DNA of 64,000 nucleotides, taken from assembly GCF_011801145.1 (NCBI RefSeq), contig NZ_CP046172.1, positions 1,798,001 to 1,862,000 of the forward strand, in the 5' to 3' direction. Shown piece by piece: positions 50,972-60,614 of the stretch. The translations under genes and the position numbers were made by a program. Source of the DNA: Nocardia arthritidis (lineage in GTDB: Bacteria; Actinomycetota; Actinomycetes; Mycobacteriales; Mycobacteriaceae). A model generated the notes under the pieces. That model ran no database searches, was not told the DNA's origin, and saw only the letters and a list, made by a program, of their open reading frames with translations. The number at the start of each line of letters is the position of its first letter. Position 1 is the stretch's first letter.

Positions 50972-52200
50972 CTAGGACAGATACTGCCGCAACCACGGCA
51001 GACCGAGTTCGCGCAGGACATGGGCGCCGGTGTCCAGCGAGACACCGCCGAAACCGTGGTCGAGGAACGGCAATTCGACGTAGCGGTTCGGCACGCCTGC
51101 CGCGCTCAGCTTGTCGGCGTACGCGGCAGTGTGGTCGGCGAGCACCAGATGGTCGCCGCCGCCCTGGACGATCAGGGTCGGCGGGGAATTCTTGGTGATG
51201 TAGGGGTCGGAGTTCACGGCGGCGTAGCGGTCGGCGTATTGCGCGGGCGGTCCGCCGACGTACTTTCGGGCCGCGTCGACGCCCACCGCGGTCTCGGTGC
51301 CCGACGCGGTGAGGTCGACCGCCGGGTAGAGCGCGATCACGGCGCGAATGCGCGGCAGTTCGGCGGCGGTGCCGCAGGTGGGTTGCAGCGCACCGGAATT
51401 GATCTTGTTGGCCACATTGACGGCCAGGTTGCCGCCCGCCGAGCCGCCGAGCGTGGCGACCCGGCTCAGGTCGAGGCGGTATTCGGGGCGTGGGCGCTCG
51501 CCCAGGTCAGCGCGCAGCCGACATCGCCCTCCTCGGTATCCCACCGGTGGTGTTGACCGTCGGCCAGGCGGTAATCGACATCGAGGACGGCGTAGCCCTG
51601 CTGGGCCAGCCAGGTGGTGTACGGGTTCGTGCCGCGGCTGCCCATGATGAACGCGCCGCCGTGGATGCTCACCACCAGCGGTGCGGCGGAGCCGTTTTCG
51701 GGGAGGTAGAGGTCGGCGCGCATCGGCTCGCCGTCCAGCGTCGCGTAGGTGACGGTGTGCGTCGGCGGCTTACCGGTCTGCCGGAACGGCGCGGCCGGTG
51801 CGAACGCGACCCAGCTGCCGGTGGCGTTGTGCACCGAGAACGCGAGCACGGCGCTGGTCACCAGCGACAGCGTCAGCGCGAGCGCGGCGAGGCCGGTCAC
51901 CGCGCCCGCGAGCCGCTTCCGGTCGCCCAGGCGCAGCGCGAACAGCGCGACGAGCACGCTGATAAGTGCGAGCGGCACGATCCACGAGCCGAGACCGTCG
52001 CGCAGCGAATCGATCATCAGGATGGTCGTCTGCGGGAAAGTGTGCCGCAGTGCGGGCATGGTCCAGGAGACCGGAATCACCGCGAGCAGCTGGCCGATCA
52101 GCACGAACAGCCCCAGCAATACGGCGGCCAGCAGTAGCACGGCCCTGGCCACGCGGATCCAGGGGCCTCGCTCAGTTTCGGTCGTTTGCTCGGTGCTCAT
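50972..52200 (-). pseudogene. membrane-anchored HSL-type esterase with a frameshift
   Basis: Two overlapping frames together make one protein of about 409 residues. The 5' part (from ATG 52200) has three or four membrane helices and 'PLVVSIHGGAFIMGSRG' (oxyanion HGG), reaching 'DVGCALTWASAHAP'. The 3' part continues in another frame with 'EYRLDLSRVATLGGSAGGNLA' (nucleophile Ser), 'GGGDHLVLADHTAAYADKL' (Asp) and 'LDHGFGG' (His). The break is in a run of four Gs on the plus strand (51485-51488), where one base is missing. Everything else is intact, so this is a fresh mutation, a sequencing error or programmed slippage. Confidence 0.8.
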
Positions 52201-52311
52201 CCGGATTGCTGCCCTTCGCCTGGTGGAACTCGAACTATCCGACGCGATGGCGCAAGGGTACCGACCGTATGGTGTGTGCTACCAGGTGTAAGTGACCGCC
52301 CGGCGGGTGAA

Positions 52312-52521
52312 TCAGCGCACGGCGGTGGCCTCCAGTCCGCGCGGTTTCTGTTCGTAGACGAACTCGACGCGCTGTCCGGCGGTAAGTGTTTTGTATCCCG
52401 GCGTGACGATGGCGGTGTAATCGACGAATACCTGGCCGATGGGTTCGTCGGGATCGATGAAACCGAAACCCTTTTCGGTGTCGAACCAGCGCACCGTCCC
52501 CCGGTGCCACGGTGTCGTCAT
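52312..52521 (-). CDS. cold-shock domain protein
   Basis: A 69-residue CspA-type single-strand nucleic acid binder. 'GTVRWFDTEKGFGFIDPDE' contains RNP1 (KGFGFI) and 'VFVDYTAI' is RNP2 with Asp where His is usual. The C-terminus 'GQRVEFVYEQKPRGLEATAV' completes the beta-barrel. An in-frame ATG at 52575 overlaps the stop of the preceding small gene (ATGA) and would add 18 residues, so the true start may be there. Confidence 0.85.
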   Translation of the reverse strand: MTTPWHRGTVRWFDTEKGFGFIDPDEPIGQVFVDYTAIVTPGYKTLTAGQRVEFVYEQKPRGLEATAVR

Positions 52522-52571
52522 AGCACTGGAGTGTGCAGCGTCGGGCGTGGTTGTGGAAGGCGCGGCAGGCG

Positions 52572-52742
52572 TCATGCGGAAGTTGCGGCCGGGGTGGGTT
52601 CGGTATCGGGGGACATCACCTGTTGCCACCATCTCGCGAGCGGGCTGGGATCGGGCCATCGGATGGGTTCGTCCGCGCTGTCGGGCTGCGGGAGCGTGCT
52701 GCGCGCGGAGGTCGACAGTGGGTGCTGTTCGGCAATGGGCAT
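52572..52742 (-). CDS. small hypothetical protein upstream of csp
   Basis: A 56-residue polar protein rich in Pro and Ser with one hydrophobic patch ('PLARWWQQVMSP'). The start at ATG 52742 is preceded by AGAGAG. Its TGA overlaps an ATG of the cold-shock gene by 4 bases, suggesting coupling. It may only be a leader peptide; the family is not recognised. Confidence 0.4.
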   Translation of the reverse strand: MPIAEQHPLSTSARSTLPQPDSADEPIRWPDPSPLARWWQQVMSPDTEPTPAATSA

Positions 52743-53004
52743 GACGTGACTCTCTGCGGTTGGTGACGCGAGCATGAAGCACCGCGAGCACGAGGGGGAG
52801 CACCGTGCTCGCGGTGGAAAGGGAGGAAGATGTGACTTTGTTCGTGGGGTCACCCGCTTCAGCGATGCGGTGGCCGGTTCCGACGCCACATCGTGTGGCA
52901 GTGCGCTGGTCTCCGGTTCATTCGATGCGCCTGATCTGGCCGTTCCCCGCACGCTGTCGCGTGGATTCGAGCATGGACTGGCATCACCTGCCCTTCATGT
53001 GAAA

Positions 53005-53292
53005 TCAACTGCACTGCACTAAGTTTCGATTCATGCGACCGCTGCCTCCGGCTCGCGGAGGTGCGCGTTCGGTGGCCATGACCGGTAACGCCGGTTGCCG
53101 GCCGGGTGTTGGTAGCGCGCCCTCGGTCGGTCCGGTCGCCGGTTGCCGCGACGTACCGGTGCGCAGTGGCGGTGACCGTCGCGCTCGGCATACGGTCATT
53201 GCCGCGCAAAGGATCTCGTCGATTTCGGCATACAGCTCGGTGACCTCGGGCGGGTCGAGCACCGCGAGCGGCCTGATCTCTCCGGTGGACAT
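53005..53292 (-). CDS. small hypothetical protein
   Basis: A 95-residue protein. The first half is ordered ('PPEVTELYAEIDEILCAAMT', an amphipathic helix); the second half is basic and Pro-rich and probably disordered. ATG at 53292 is preceded by AAGGAAG. It is the first of three same-strand small genes leading to the cold-shock gene. The flanking gaps 52743-53004 and 53293-53566 show no further gene; the latter has an AT-rich stretch (about 53455-53520) that should hold promoters. Confidence 0.5.
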   Translation of the reverse strand: MSTGEIRPLAVLDPPEVTELYAEIDEILCAAMTVCRARRSPPLRTGTSRQPATGPTEGALPTPGRQPALPVMATERAPPRAGGSGRMNRNLVQCS

Positions 53293-53566
53293 ATCCGACA
53301 CTTCCTTCGCGAAAAGTGTTGGTTCCGTGGATCAGACGCGGATGTCGAGCCGTTCCGTGCGGCAGGGAGGCGGCGTGCGCCGGAAAGGACTACGGAACGA
53401 ATCGGAATGCCTCAGCATGGTCGCCACCTCCAACTCACTCGTATCGGGTTCGACTGGTGTCAGATAATCTATGTCATCGGACACACATTTCTTATATCAC
53501 TACCTATAGGAGATCGCAAGTGGGTTGGGCAGGTAATCTTTGCTAGATGCGGGAAGTGAGAATGCG

Positions 53567-53902
53567 ATGAGCCGTGACCAGGCCGGTTCGCCACGGCACC
53601 CGGACCCCGGCGAAGGGGTGTACGGGATCTCGGTGGCCGCCGGACTCTCCGGTGTCGGGGTGCAGACGCTGCGCCTCTACGAGCGGCACGGGCTGCTCAA
53701 CCCGACCCGCAGCGCGGGCGGTACGCGTCGCTACAGCAGCGACGATCTCACGCGGTTGCGCCGCATAGCCGAACTCGTCGCGGCCGGAGTGAATTTGGCG
53801 GGCATCGGCCGCATCCTCGCGCTGGAGGACGACAACGCCGAGCTGCACGCCGACAATGTCCGGCTGCGCGATCACAACGCGGAGCTGCGCGGGCAGGGGT
53901 GA
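53567..53902 (+). CDS. HspR-like MerR family regulator
   Basis: A 111-residue MerR protein with 'VYGISVAAGLSGVGVQTLRL' then 'YERHGLLNPTRSAGGTRRYS' (HTH and wing) and 'GVNLAGIGRILALEDDNAEL' leading to a short coiled coil. This is the HspR layout, the heat-shock repressor of actinomycetes, but it lacks the long C-terminal tail and no dnaK operon is adjacent. No canonical HAIR operator was found nearby. It probably regulates another stress gene. Confidence 0.82.
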   Translation: MSRDQAGSPRHPDPGEGVYGISVAAGLSGVGVQTLRLYERHGLLNPTRSAGGTRRYSSDDLTRLRRIAELVAAGVNLAGIGRILALEDDNAELHADNVRLRDHNAELRGQG

Positions 53903-53936
53903 GGTGCGGTCGGGGCGGTGCGCTAGCGTCGGCGAT

Positions 53937-54767
53937 ATGCGGCTTCACGTGGGATGTGCGATGTGGACGCACCCGGCCTGGCAGCAGGCGCCCAGCGAGC
54001 GGTTGCGGTCCTATGCGGACCGGTGCACGGCGGTGGAGGGCAATACGACGTTCTACGCGACGCCCGCCCGGCGCACCGTCGAATCCTGGGCGCGGCAAAC
54101 CGATTCGGATTTCCGCTTCATGATGAAGCTGCCGAAGACGGTCACCCATGAGCGAAGGATGTCGGGGGCCGACGCCGAACTCGGTGCCTTCCTCGACGCG
54201 GTCGAACCGCTCGGCCCGCGGCTGCACGCGCTGTGGGCGCAACTGCCCGCCTCGTTCGGCCCGACCGATCTGGGCGTGCTCGCCGCCTTCCTGCGCGGGC
54301 TGCCCCGCACCTACCGGCCCGCGGTGGAGGTGCGGCACCGGGCGTTCTTCGAGGACGAGCGGGCGGCGCGGCAGCTGGAGAGCGTGCTCGGCCGGGTCGG
54401 CGGTGAATGGATAACCTTCGACACCACACTGCTTTTCGACGGTGCGCCGATTTCGCCCGCCGAGCGCGAGGCATGGTCGAAGAAGCCGAGGGTGCCGCGG
54501 CGCACCGTCGCGCTCACCGAACACCCGATCGTCCGATTCCATGGCCGCGACGCCGAGGAGCGCACCGTCGCGGGGTGGCGGCCGTGGGTCGATGTCGTCG
54601 CCGACTGGCTGCGCGAGGGGCGCTCACCGACGATGTTCATCCACACGCCCGACAATGCCGCGTCGCTGGAGCTGGCGCGCCGGTTCCACGACGAGGTGCG
54701 GGCGCGGGTGCCGGAGCTGACGCCGCTGCCCGAACCGGCGCCGGCCGAACCCATGACGCTGTTCTGA
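53937..54767 (+). CDS. DUF72 family protein (YecE-like)
   Basis: A 276-residue TIM-barrel protein of the DUF72 family. 'LHVGCAMWTHPAWQQAPSER' at the start (family: iGtsGWsyp.W), 'EGNTTFYATPARRTVESWAR' (vEvnsTFY) and 'FIHTPDNAASLELARRF' (f.N...g.A..nA..l) are the signatures. Function is unknown in all bacteria; a link to Fe-S cluster or nucleic acid metabolism has been suggested. It starts 34 bases after the MerR gene. Confidence 0.88.
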   Translation: MRLHVGCAMWTHPAWQQAPSERLRSYADRCTAVEGNTTFYATPARRTVESWARQTDSDFRFMMKLPKTVTHERRMSGADAELGAFLDAVEPLGPRLHALWAQLPASFGPTDLGVLAAFLRGLPRTYRPAVEVRHRAFFEDERAARQLESVLGRVGGEWITFDTTLLFDGAPISPAEREAWSKKPRVPRRTVALTEHPIVRFHGRDAEERTVAGWRPWVDVVADWLREGRSPTMFIHTPDNAASLELARRFHDEVRARVPELTPLPEPAPAEPMTLF

Positions 54768-54778
54768 TCAACCCGCGA

Positions 54779-57205
54779 TCATGCACGCCCGGCCGACTCC
54801 TCCAGCCCGTAACCCAGGCGGATGTCGTGGGTGGCCCGGCCGCCGGATACGGTGACGCGGCTGGTGACGGGCGGATAGCCGCGCGCGACGACGGTGTACT
54901 CACCCTCGGGCAGGTCGGGGACGAGATAGCGGCCGGTGTCGTCGGTTTGCGCGGTCGCGGTCAGGTCGCCGACCGCGTCGAGCAGCATGATCTGCACATC
55001 GGGTACGGATCTGCCCTCGGCCCAAGCCGTTCCGGCGAGTACCGCCATCGGCTCCAGTTCGATGTCGTGATGGAGCAGGCCGCTGTCGGTCACGGTGAGC
55101 GTGGTCGCGGCGGGGCGCATGTGGTCGGCGACGGCGACCATGGTGTACGTGCCCGACACCACGCCGTGGCAGGCGTAGCCGCCGTCGGCGGTGGTGACCG
55201 CGGCGCCGACCACCTCGCCGTGCGGATCGGTGAGCGTTACGGTGGCGCCGGGCAACGGATTTCCGCTCACCGCCGACCTGACGACCCCGGATACCTCGCC
55301 GGACCCGCTGAGCGTGAGGTCGAGCCGCTGCGGCCACGGCCCCGCGACCACGCTGATCGCGGCGGGTTGATGGCCGCCCGCGGACACGATCAGCACGTAG
55401 CTGCCCGCCTCCGGCGCGTCGATCGCGTATTCGCCGTCGGCATCGCCCGCCCCGCGGGCCACCTGGTGGCCGCGTTTATCGATCAGGGTGAGCGCCGCGC
55501 CCGGCACCGCGCGGCCGTCCGCGTGCCGGATTCGGCCCGTCAGTGAGTGCTCATCGGAAGTGGTTGCGCTGCTGTATATTTCGGGTTCAGGTTCAAAGGC
55601 ATCGTTCCATTCCGCACCCTCGAAGGTGACCGGAATGTCTTCCAGCGGAATCTCTTTCATGAACAGCAGCACCGCACCCGCCAGCACGGCGACGGCCGCC
55701 GCGGCATAGAACACCCAGTCCATCGAATCGGTGAATCCGACCAGGATCGGCGCCCGCAGATCGGCGGGCAGGTCGGCGATGCCAGTGGTATTGCTCTGCA
55801 ACTGGCCGAGCCGCGTCGCGTCGAGTCCCGGCGGCAGCTGCCCGCCGAACGCGTCGACGATCTTGTGCGGCAACAGGTTGAACAGGATGGTGAGGAAGAT
55901 CGCGACACCGAGCGTGCCGCCCATCTGCCGGAAAAACGTTGCCGCCGCGGTGGATACGCCCATATCCCGGCGCGGGCACGCGTTCTGCGCCGCGAGGATC
56001 AGCGGCTGCATGCACGCGCCGAGCCCGGCGCCGATCACGCCCTGGTACACCAGCGAATGCCAGAGCGGGCTGTCGTAGTGCACCCGGCCGAACAGCACCG
56101 ATCCGGCCGCGACGACGAAGCAGCCGAATACCGCGAGCAGCTTGTAGCGTCCGCTGAATTTGGTGATCATTCCGCCCAATTGGGCGCCCGCCATGATGCC
56201 GACCACCAGCGGCAGCATCAGCAGACCCGCCCGGGTGGGCGAATATCCGCGCACCACTTGCAGATACAGCGGCACGACGACGATCGCGCCGAACATGGCG
56301 ACGCCGAGTACGAATCCGCCGACGATGGCGACGCTGAAGGTCGAATTCCGGAACAGGCGCAGCGGGATCAGCGCCGCGTCCCGCATCAGGAATTCGGCGA
56401 GCAGGTAGAGCGCCAGCCCGCCGGCCGCGATCCCGTAGCAGAGCAGTGCGCGATCCGACCGCCAGCCCCAATCCCGGCCCTGCTCGGCGATGATCAACAG
56501 CGGCACAACGCAGATCGTCAGCGCGAGCGCGCCCGGCCAGTCGATGTGCTGGCGCTGCCGCTGATGCGGCACGTTCAGTACCCGCGCGACCACGATCAGG
56601 GCCACCAGCCCGATCGGCACGTTCACCAGGAACACCCAGCGCCAGCCGTCGAGCCCCCAGAGCCGGTCGTAGTTCGACAGCAGGCCGCCGAGCACCGGCC
56701 CCAGCACCGTCGCGCTACCGAATGCGATCATGAAAACGCCCTGGTAACGCACGGTTTCGCGGGGTGGAACAAGATCGGCGATGATGGTGAACGCCAGCGA
56801 CATCAGCCCACCGGCGCCGAGCCCCTGGAAGGCGCGGAATCCGGCCAGCTCGTACATCGATGTCGCGAAGGTGCAGGCGATCGATCCGATGACGAACAGC
56901 CCGATCGAGATGAGATACCAGGGTTTGCGCCCGTAAATGTCGGCGAGCTTGCCGTAGAGCGGCGTGGCGATCGTCGCGGTGATCAGGTAAGCCGTTGTCG
57001 CCCATGCCTGTTGGTCGAATCCGTGCAGGCTGTTGGCGATTCGGACGATCGCGACGCTGACAATGTTCTGGTCCAGTGCGCCGAGGAAAACGCCGAGTAG
57101 CAGCCCGGACAGGATGGTGAGGATCTGCCGGTGCGACAGCGCCGCCCGCTCACCGGCGACCAGGTCCGGCGCCGGTGCCGGGGCCTGGGCGGTCGTATTC
57201 GTCAT
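54779..57205 (-). CDS. 14-helix MFS exporter fused to three carboxypeptidase-regulatory-like domains
   Basis: An 808-residue protein. Residues ~25-525 form a DHA2-type exporter ('LDQNIVSVAIVRIANSLHGF' for helix 1, 'YGKLADIYGRKPWYLI' for motif A, 'GPVLGGLLSN' for motif C). Residues ~560-800 hold three beta-sandwich repeats of the CarboxypepD_reg type: 'LTGRIRHADGRAVPGAALTL', 'VSGVVRSAVSGNPLPGATVT' and 'LAGTAWAEGRSVPDVQIMLL'. Whether the tail faces in or out depends on the helix count; with 14 helices it would be cytoplasmic. Such fusions are seen in Nocardia and Mycobacterium, but the role of the tail is unknown. Confidence 0.85.
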   Translation of the reverse strand: MTNTTAQAPAPAPDLVAGERAALSHRQILTILSGLLLGVFLGALDQNIVSVAIVRIANSLHGFDQQAWATTAYLITATIATPLYGKLADIYGRKPWYLISIGLFVIGSIACTFATSMYELAGFRAFQGLGAGGLMSLAFTIIADLVPPRETVRYQGVFMIAFGSATVLGPVLGGLLSNYDRLWGLDGWRWVFLVNVPIGLVALIVVARVLNVPHQRQRQHIDWPGALALTICVVPLLIIAEQGRDWGWRSDRALLCYGIAAGGLALYLLAEFLMRDAALIPLRLFRNSTFSVAIVGGFVLGVAMFGAIVVVPLYLQVVRGYSPTRAGLLMLPLVVGIMAGAQLGGMITKFSGRYKLLAVFGCFVVAAGSVLFGRVHYDSPLWHSLVYQGVIGAGLGACMQPLILAAQNACPRRDMGVSTAAATFFRQMGGTLGVAIFLTILFNLLPHKIVDAFGGQLPPGLDATRLGQLQSNTTGIADLPADLRAPILVGFTDSMDWVFYAAAAVAVLAGAVLLFMKEIPLEDIPVTFEGAEWNDAFEPEPEIYSSATTSDEHSLTGRIRHADGRAVPGAALTLIDKRGHQVARGAGDADGEYAIDAPEAGSYVLIVSAGGHQPAAISVVAGPWPQRLDLTLSGSGEVSGVVRSAVSGNPLPGATVTLTDPHGEVVGAAVTTADGGYACHGVVSGTYTMVAVADHMRPAATTLTVTDSGLLHHDIELEPMAVLAGTAWAEGRSVPDVQIMLLDAVGDLTATAQTDDTGRYLVPDLPEGEYTVVARGYPPVTSRVTVSGGRATHDIRLGYGLEESAGRA

Positions 57206-57458
57206 GGATGTGCCCTGATTCTGAATCGGTCAACGGTGGCAATGTCGTGCGCGGTGCGCGGCACAAAACAAACTGCTCGGTCGAACTGACGGTGAATCTC
57301 AGCGTGCTACAACGGCGGCGATCTTACCGGTACGGTTTCCGCCGTCTTTAACGAGGCTAACGGCAGACCGCCCGTTACCCGGCGGTGGGGTTGGCACCAC
57401 CGCATTCGGCCGTACGAGCCCCATGGACGGGGCGGCGCCGATGCCGGATGCTGGGCGA

Positions 57459-58802
57459 ATGCGCATGCGGCACAGCAGGATCGCGGCGACCCTCGCCGTG
57501 GTGCTCGCGACCGGTACGGCCTGCGGCGGCACCGCAGATCCCGGTTCCGGTGCGCCGGACGGAGTTTGGGAGGTCACCGACTACGGCACGGTGCTCGACG
57601 TGCGCGGCGACCTTTTGCAGACCTATCAGGTGACGTCGATCAGCTGCCTGAAGGGCGATGCCGGGACCGGACCGGACCATCGCTTCACGCTGCCCGGCTC
57701 CGACGTGTACACGGTGCGGCCGGGTGCCGGTCCGGACCGTGCGCTGCTGCACGTCGACGGTTCGCCAGGCGACCTCGCGCTGCGTCGGTTGCCGAGGCTG
57801 CCCGAGGCGTGCGACGCGCCGCCGCCACCGGCGTTCGACGTCTTCTGGCAGACCTTCCGGGAGCACTATCCGTTCTTCGCCATGAAAGGCGTTGACTGGC
57901 AGCAGGTTCGGGATCGGTTCCGGGAGCGCGCGGTGACCGCCGACGATCCGGGTCTGTTCGCGGCGCTGCGGGATATGGTCGCGCCGCTCAACGATATGCA
58001 CGTCATGGTGTCGGCGGGCGATCTCGGCAGGTTCACCATGGTCAGGCCGGGCACCGAGATGCCGACCCGAGATCTGGATACCAAGGTGCGTGAGCACATT
58101 CGGCGCCGGGACCTCGGCGATCAGCCGTTCACCGAATTCGCCGGTGGCCGGATCGCGTTCGCCACGCTACCCGGCCATCCGGAGTACGGCTATCTGCGCG
58201 TCTCCGGTTTCGCGGGCTATACCGCCGCGCACACCTTTGCCGCCGACAGCGCCGAATTGGACCGGGCCATGGACGCGATCCTCACACCCGGCCTGCTCGG
58301 CCGGATGCGCGGACTGATCCTGGATCTGCGGGTGAACGGCGGCGGCGCGGACAGCCTCGGCCTGCAATTGGCCGGACGGCTCACGGACCGGGCGTATTTC
58401 GCCTATACGAAGAAGACCGCGGGCACCGATGCGCGCACCTTCTCCGTCGAACCGGGCCGGACGCGCTATACCGGGCCGGTCGCCATCCTCACCGGCGGGT
58501 CCACCGTGAGCGCGGGCGAAACGTTCACCCAGGCAATGATGCGACGGCCGGGCAAGACGGTGCGGATCGGCCAACCGACGCAGGGCGTGTTCTCGGATGT
58601 GCTGGAGCGCAAGCTACCTGGCGCGGGCCATGACGATTGGGCCTTCGCGCTGCCCAACGAGATCTTCCTGACCGCGGACGGTCGCGCATTCGACGGCACC
58701 GGAATACCGCCCGAGCTGGCCGAACCCGTCTTCACCGACGAGGAATTCGCGCAGGATCGGGATTCGGCCTTCGATCGGGCGGTCGCCTGGTTCGGCTCGT
58801 GA
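57459..58802 (+). CDS. S41 family peptidase lipoprotein
   Basis: A 447-residue exported tail-specific-protease-like enzyme. The signal peptide ends in lipobox ATGTAC, so it is lipid-anchored. 'GLILDLRVNGGGADSLGLQL' is the strand-helix of the S41 fold and 'LTGGSTVSAGETFTQAMMRR' contains the catalytic Ser (usual pattern StASAsE). There is no clear PDZ domain. In-frame ATGs at 57423 and 57441 are possible earlier starts; 57459 gives the best signal peptide. It ends directly beside the phosphotransferase stop. Confidence 0.83.
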   Translation: MRMRHSRIAATLAVVLATGTACGGTADPGSGAPDGVWEVTDYGTVLDVRGDLLQTYQVTSISCLKGDAGTGPDHRFTLPGSDVYTVRPGAGPDRALLHVDGSPGDLALRRLPRLPEACDAPPPPAFDVFWQTFREHYPFFAMKGVDWQQVRDRFRERAVTADDPGLFAALRDMVAPLNDMHVMVSAGDLGRFTMVRPGTEMPTRDLDTKVREHIRRRDLGDQPFTEFAGGRIAFATLPGHPEYGYLRVSGFAGYTAAHTFAADSAELDRAMDAILTPGLLGRMRGLILDLRVNGGGADSLGLQLAGRLTDRAYFAYTKKTAGTDARTFSVEPGRTRYTGPVAILTGGSTVSAGETFTQAMMRRPGKTVRIGQPTQGVFSDVLERKLPGAGHDDWAFALPNEIFLTADGRAFDGTGIPPELAEPVFTDEEFAQDRDSAFDRAVAWFGS

Positions 58803-59687
58803 TCAGCCGGTCAGCGATCGGGACAGGCGCTTTCGCGTGCTGTCCAGCACTGCGGGATCCAGATCGGCGCGCGCGGTGAGCAATTCGAGCACGCGCAGCA
58901 CCTGTAGCGCGTGAACACGTTGCGGTAGTTCGGGTTCCGCGGGATCGATACCGGCGCTCACCAAGAATTCCGGCCAGGCCGGGTCGTCGATACGCGGGCC
59001 CGCGAGGCCGACCGACCAGGCCCACCAGGCCGGGTCGAGTAGTCGATCGGCCAGCCGCACCGATTCGAAATCGAGTAGGCCGGTGAGCGCGGCGCCGTCG
59101 GTCAGCATGTTGTCCGGCGCGAAATCGCCGTGTGCCAGTCGAATCTTGCGGTTCGCGAACAGGTCGGGCACGGTGTGCAGCAGCCGATCGAGCGCCGCCC
59201 GCTCGGCGTCGGTGAGCGCCGGATCCAGTTGTGTCACCCAATTTTTCGCCCGGGCCACCAGCCTGCGTGGATCGGCCCACAGATCGTCGATGCCGAGACC
59301 GGCCGGGCGCAGCCGCCGGAAACGGGCGAGCAGTTCACCCATCATCCGCGCGGATTCGACACTGCTGGAATCCATTTCATCGCTGACCGAGACCGGGACG
59401 CCCGGCAGCGCGTCGAAGACGATCCACGCCGGATCCGCGTCGAGATCGAAGTGCCGGACCCGCGGTATGGCGATACCGCGCAGCGCGGCCGGATCCAGCA
59501 GCGCGAGCATCACCCGGACTCTGCGTTCGGCATCCACCCGGCTCCGATAGCGTTGCAGCACAACGCGCGCACCGTCGGTGAGGGTGATGAGTTCGGTCCG
59601 ATTCCGGAATCCCGCTGGCGCGGCGGCCCGTTCGGCGATGGGCTGGGCAAGTATCCGCTCCAGCCAGTCATACTCCTCGCGATCCAC
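58803..59687 (-). CDS. aminoglycoside-phosphotransferase-fold kinase
   Basis: A 294-residue APH/choline-kinase-like protein. 'IRLAHGDFAPDNMLTDG' is the Brenner motif (HGDxxxxN) with catalytic Asp and metal Asn, and 'LTGLLDFESVRLAD' carries the DFG-like Asp. Many actinomycete members phosphorylate small hydroxylated metabolites; the substrate cannot be told and resistance should not be assumed. It is convergent with the S41 gene with no gap. Confidence 0.85.
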   Translation of the reverse strand: MDREEYDWLERILAQPIAERAAAPAGFRNRTELITLTDGARVVLQRYRSRVDAERRVRVMLALLDPAALRGIAIPRVRHFDLDADPAWIVFDALPGVPVSVSDEMDSSSVESARMMGELLARFRRLRPAGLGIDDLWADPRRLVARAKNWVTQLDPALTDAERAALDRLLHTVPDLFANRKIRLAHGDFAPDNMLTDGAALTGLLDFESVRLADRLLDPAWWAWSVGLAGPRIDDPAWPEFLVSAGIDPAEPELPQRVHALQVLRVLELLTARADLDPAVLDSTRKRLSRSLTG

Positions 59688-59720
59688 CCGGCCACACTAG
59701 TGGTCGCGCAACGGAATCGC

Positions 59721-60614
59721 TTACTTCATCCGCGGGACAGTGCCGCCCGGATAGGTCGCGCCGATGGCGTCGGTATATCCGACCTGCACCTTGTAGTAGC
59801 GGTCGTCGGGGCCGTATGCGACGTAGAACACCAAACCCTCCGGGCGTCCCGGTCCCGAATACGGTGCGCCTTTTACGAATCTGTCGAGCACCGGGTGCAG
59901 GTGTGTCGGGAAGTTGTCGATATCGCAGCGCAGCGGAAAACAGATGCGGCGCATGCGGGGTGAGGTCCAGGAGAAGGTGCGGTAGAGGTTGAAGGTGCCC
60001 GTCAGCAGCCGCAACTCCTCCTCGGAGGCGGGCACGAAGTCGAGATCGGCCAGTATCCGGGAGATTTCGGCCGGGGGGAGTTCGCCGGGCGGGAACACCT
60101 TCGAATACAGGTTCATCGTTCGATTGGCGAAATCCACTGCCATGATGCCGATTTCGCCGCCGTAGCGGTCGAGGTGCGCGGCATGGGCGCGGGCGCTATC
60201 CGGTATGCCCGGGAATTCGAGCATCCGCGTCACCGGAACCAGTTCGGGAAAGACCGTCCAAATCTTCTGCACGCCGCTTGTGACCGAGACGTCAACGCCC
60301 CAGGCCACCGGTACCGCGTCGCCGACCGCTGTGAGCAGCTGTTCCATCGGGTGGCCGGTGTAGGTGAGCAGTCCGGCTTTGCGCAGCCGCGGCACCAGAT
60401 CGGGTGCGTTGGAATGCATCATGCGCACGTTGAGCTCGCGCTCGGCCACCGGATGCGTTGTGGTTCGAACGCCGACCACCGAGGTGGTCCACAGGTCGGC
60501 CAGCGTCTCCAGTATGGGGTCCATGACCGCGGAGTCGTACTCGACCTCGGCCAGGTCCGCGTAGCGGCGAAGATCGTGCCGGAATTGCTCGAGCGTCACG
60601 CCGGGCGTGCTCAT
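59721..60614 (-). CDS. ABBA-type aromatic prenyltransferase (NphB/CloQ family)
   Basis: A 297-residue soluble prenyltransferase. 'LTYTGHPMEQLLTAVGD' and 'NRTMNLYSKVFPPGE', then 'RRICFPLRCDIDNFP', and at the end 'GLVFYVAYGPDDRYYKVQVG', follow the repeated beta-beta-alpha-alpha pattern and the Arg/Lys/Tyr diphosphate shield of NphB. These enzymes attach dimethylallyl or geranyl groups to phenols, naphthols or phenazines without a metal. It is an orphan here; no polyketide or phenazine genes lie beside it. ATG at 60614 follows GAGG. Confidence 0.85.
   Translation of the reverse strand: MSTPGVTLEQFRHDLRRYADLAEVEYDSAVMDPILETLADLWTTSVVGVRTTTHPVAERELNVRMMHSNAPDLVPRLRKAGLLTYTGHPMEQLLTAVGDAVPVAWGVDVSVTSGVQKIWTVFPELVPVTRMLEFPGIPDSARAHAAHLDRYGGEIGIMAVDFANRTMNLYSKVFPPGELPPAEISRILADLDFVPASEEELRLLTGTFNLYRTFSWTSPRMRRICFPLRCDIDNFPTHLHPVLDRFVKGAPYSGPGRPEGLVFYVAYGPDDRYYKVQVGYTDAIGATYPGGTVPRMK

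Noticed and set aside
58803..59687. Naming the phosphotransferase an aminoglycoside-resistance gene
   Set aside because: The Brenner motif shows only the kinase fold; no resistance subfamily features were recognised.
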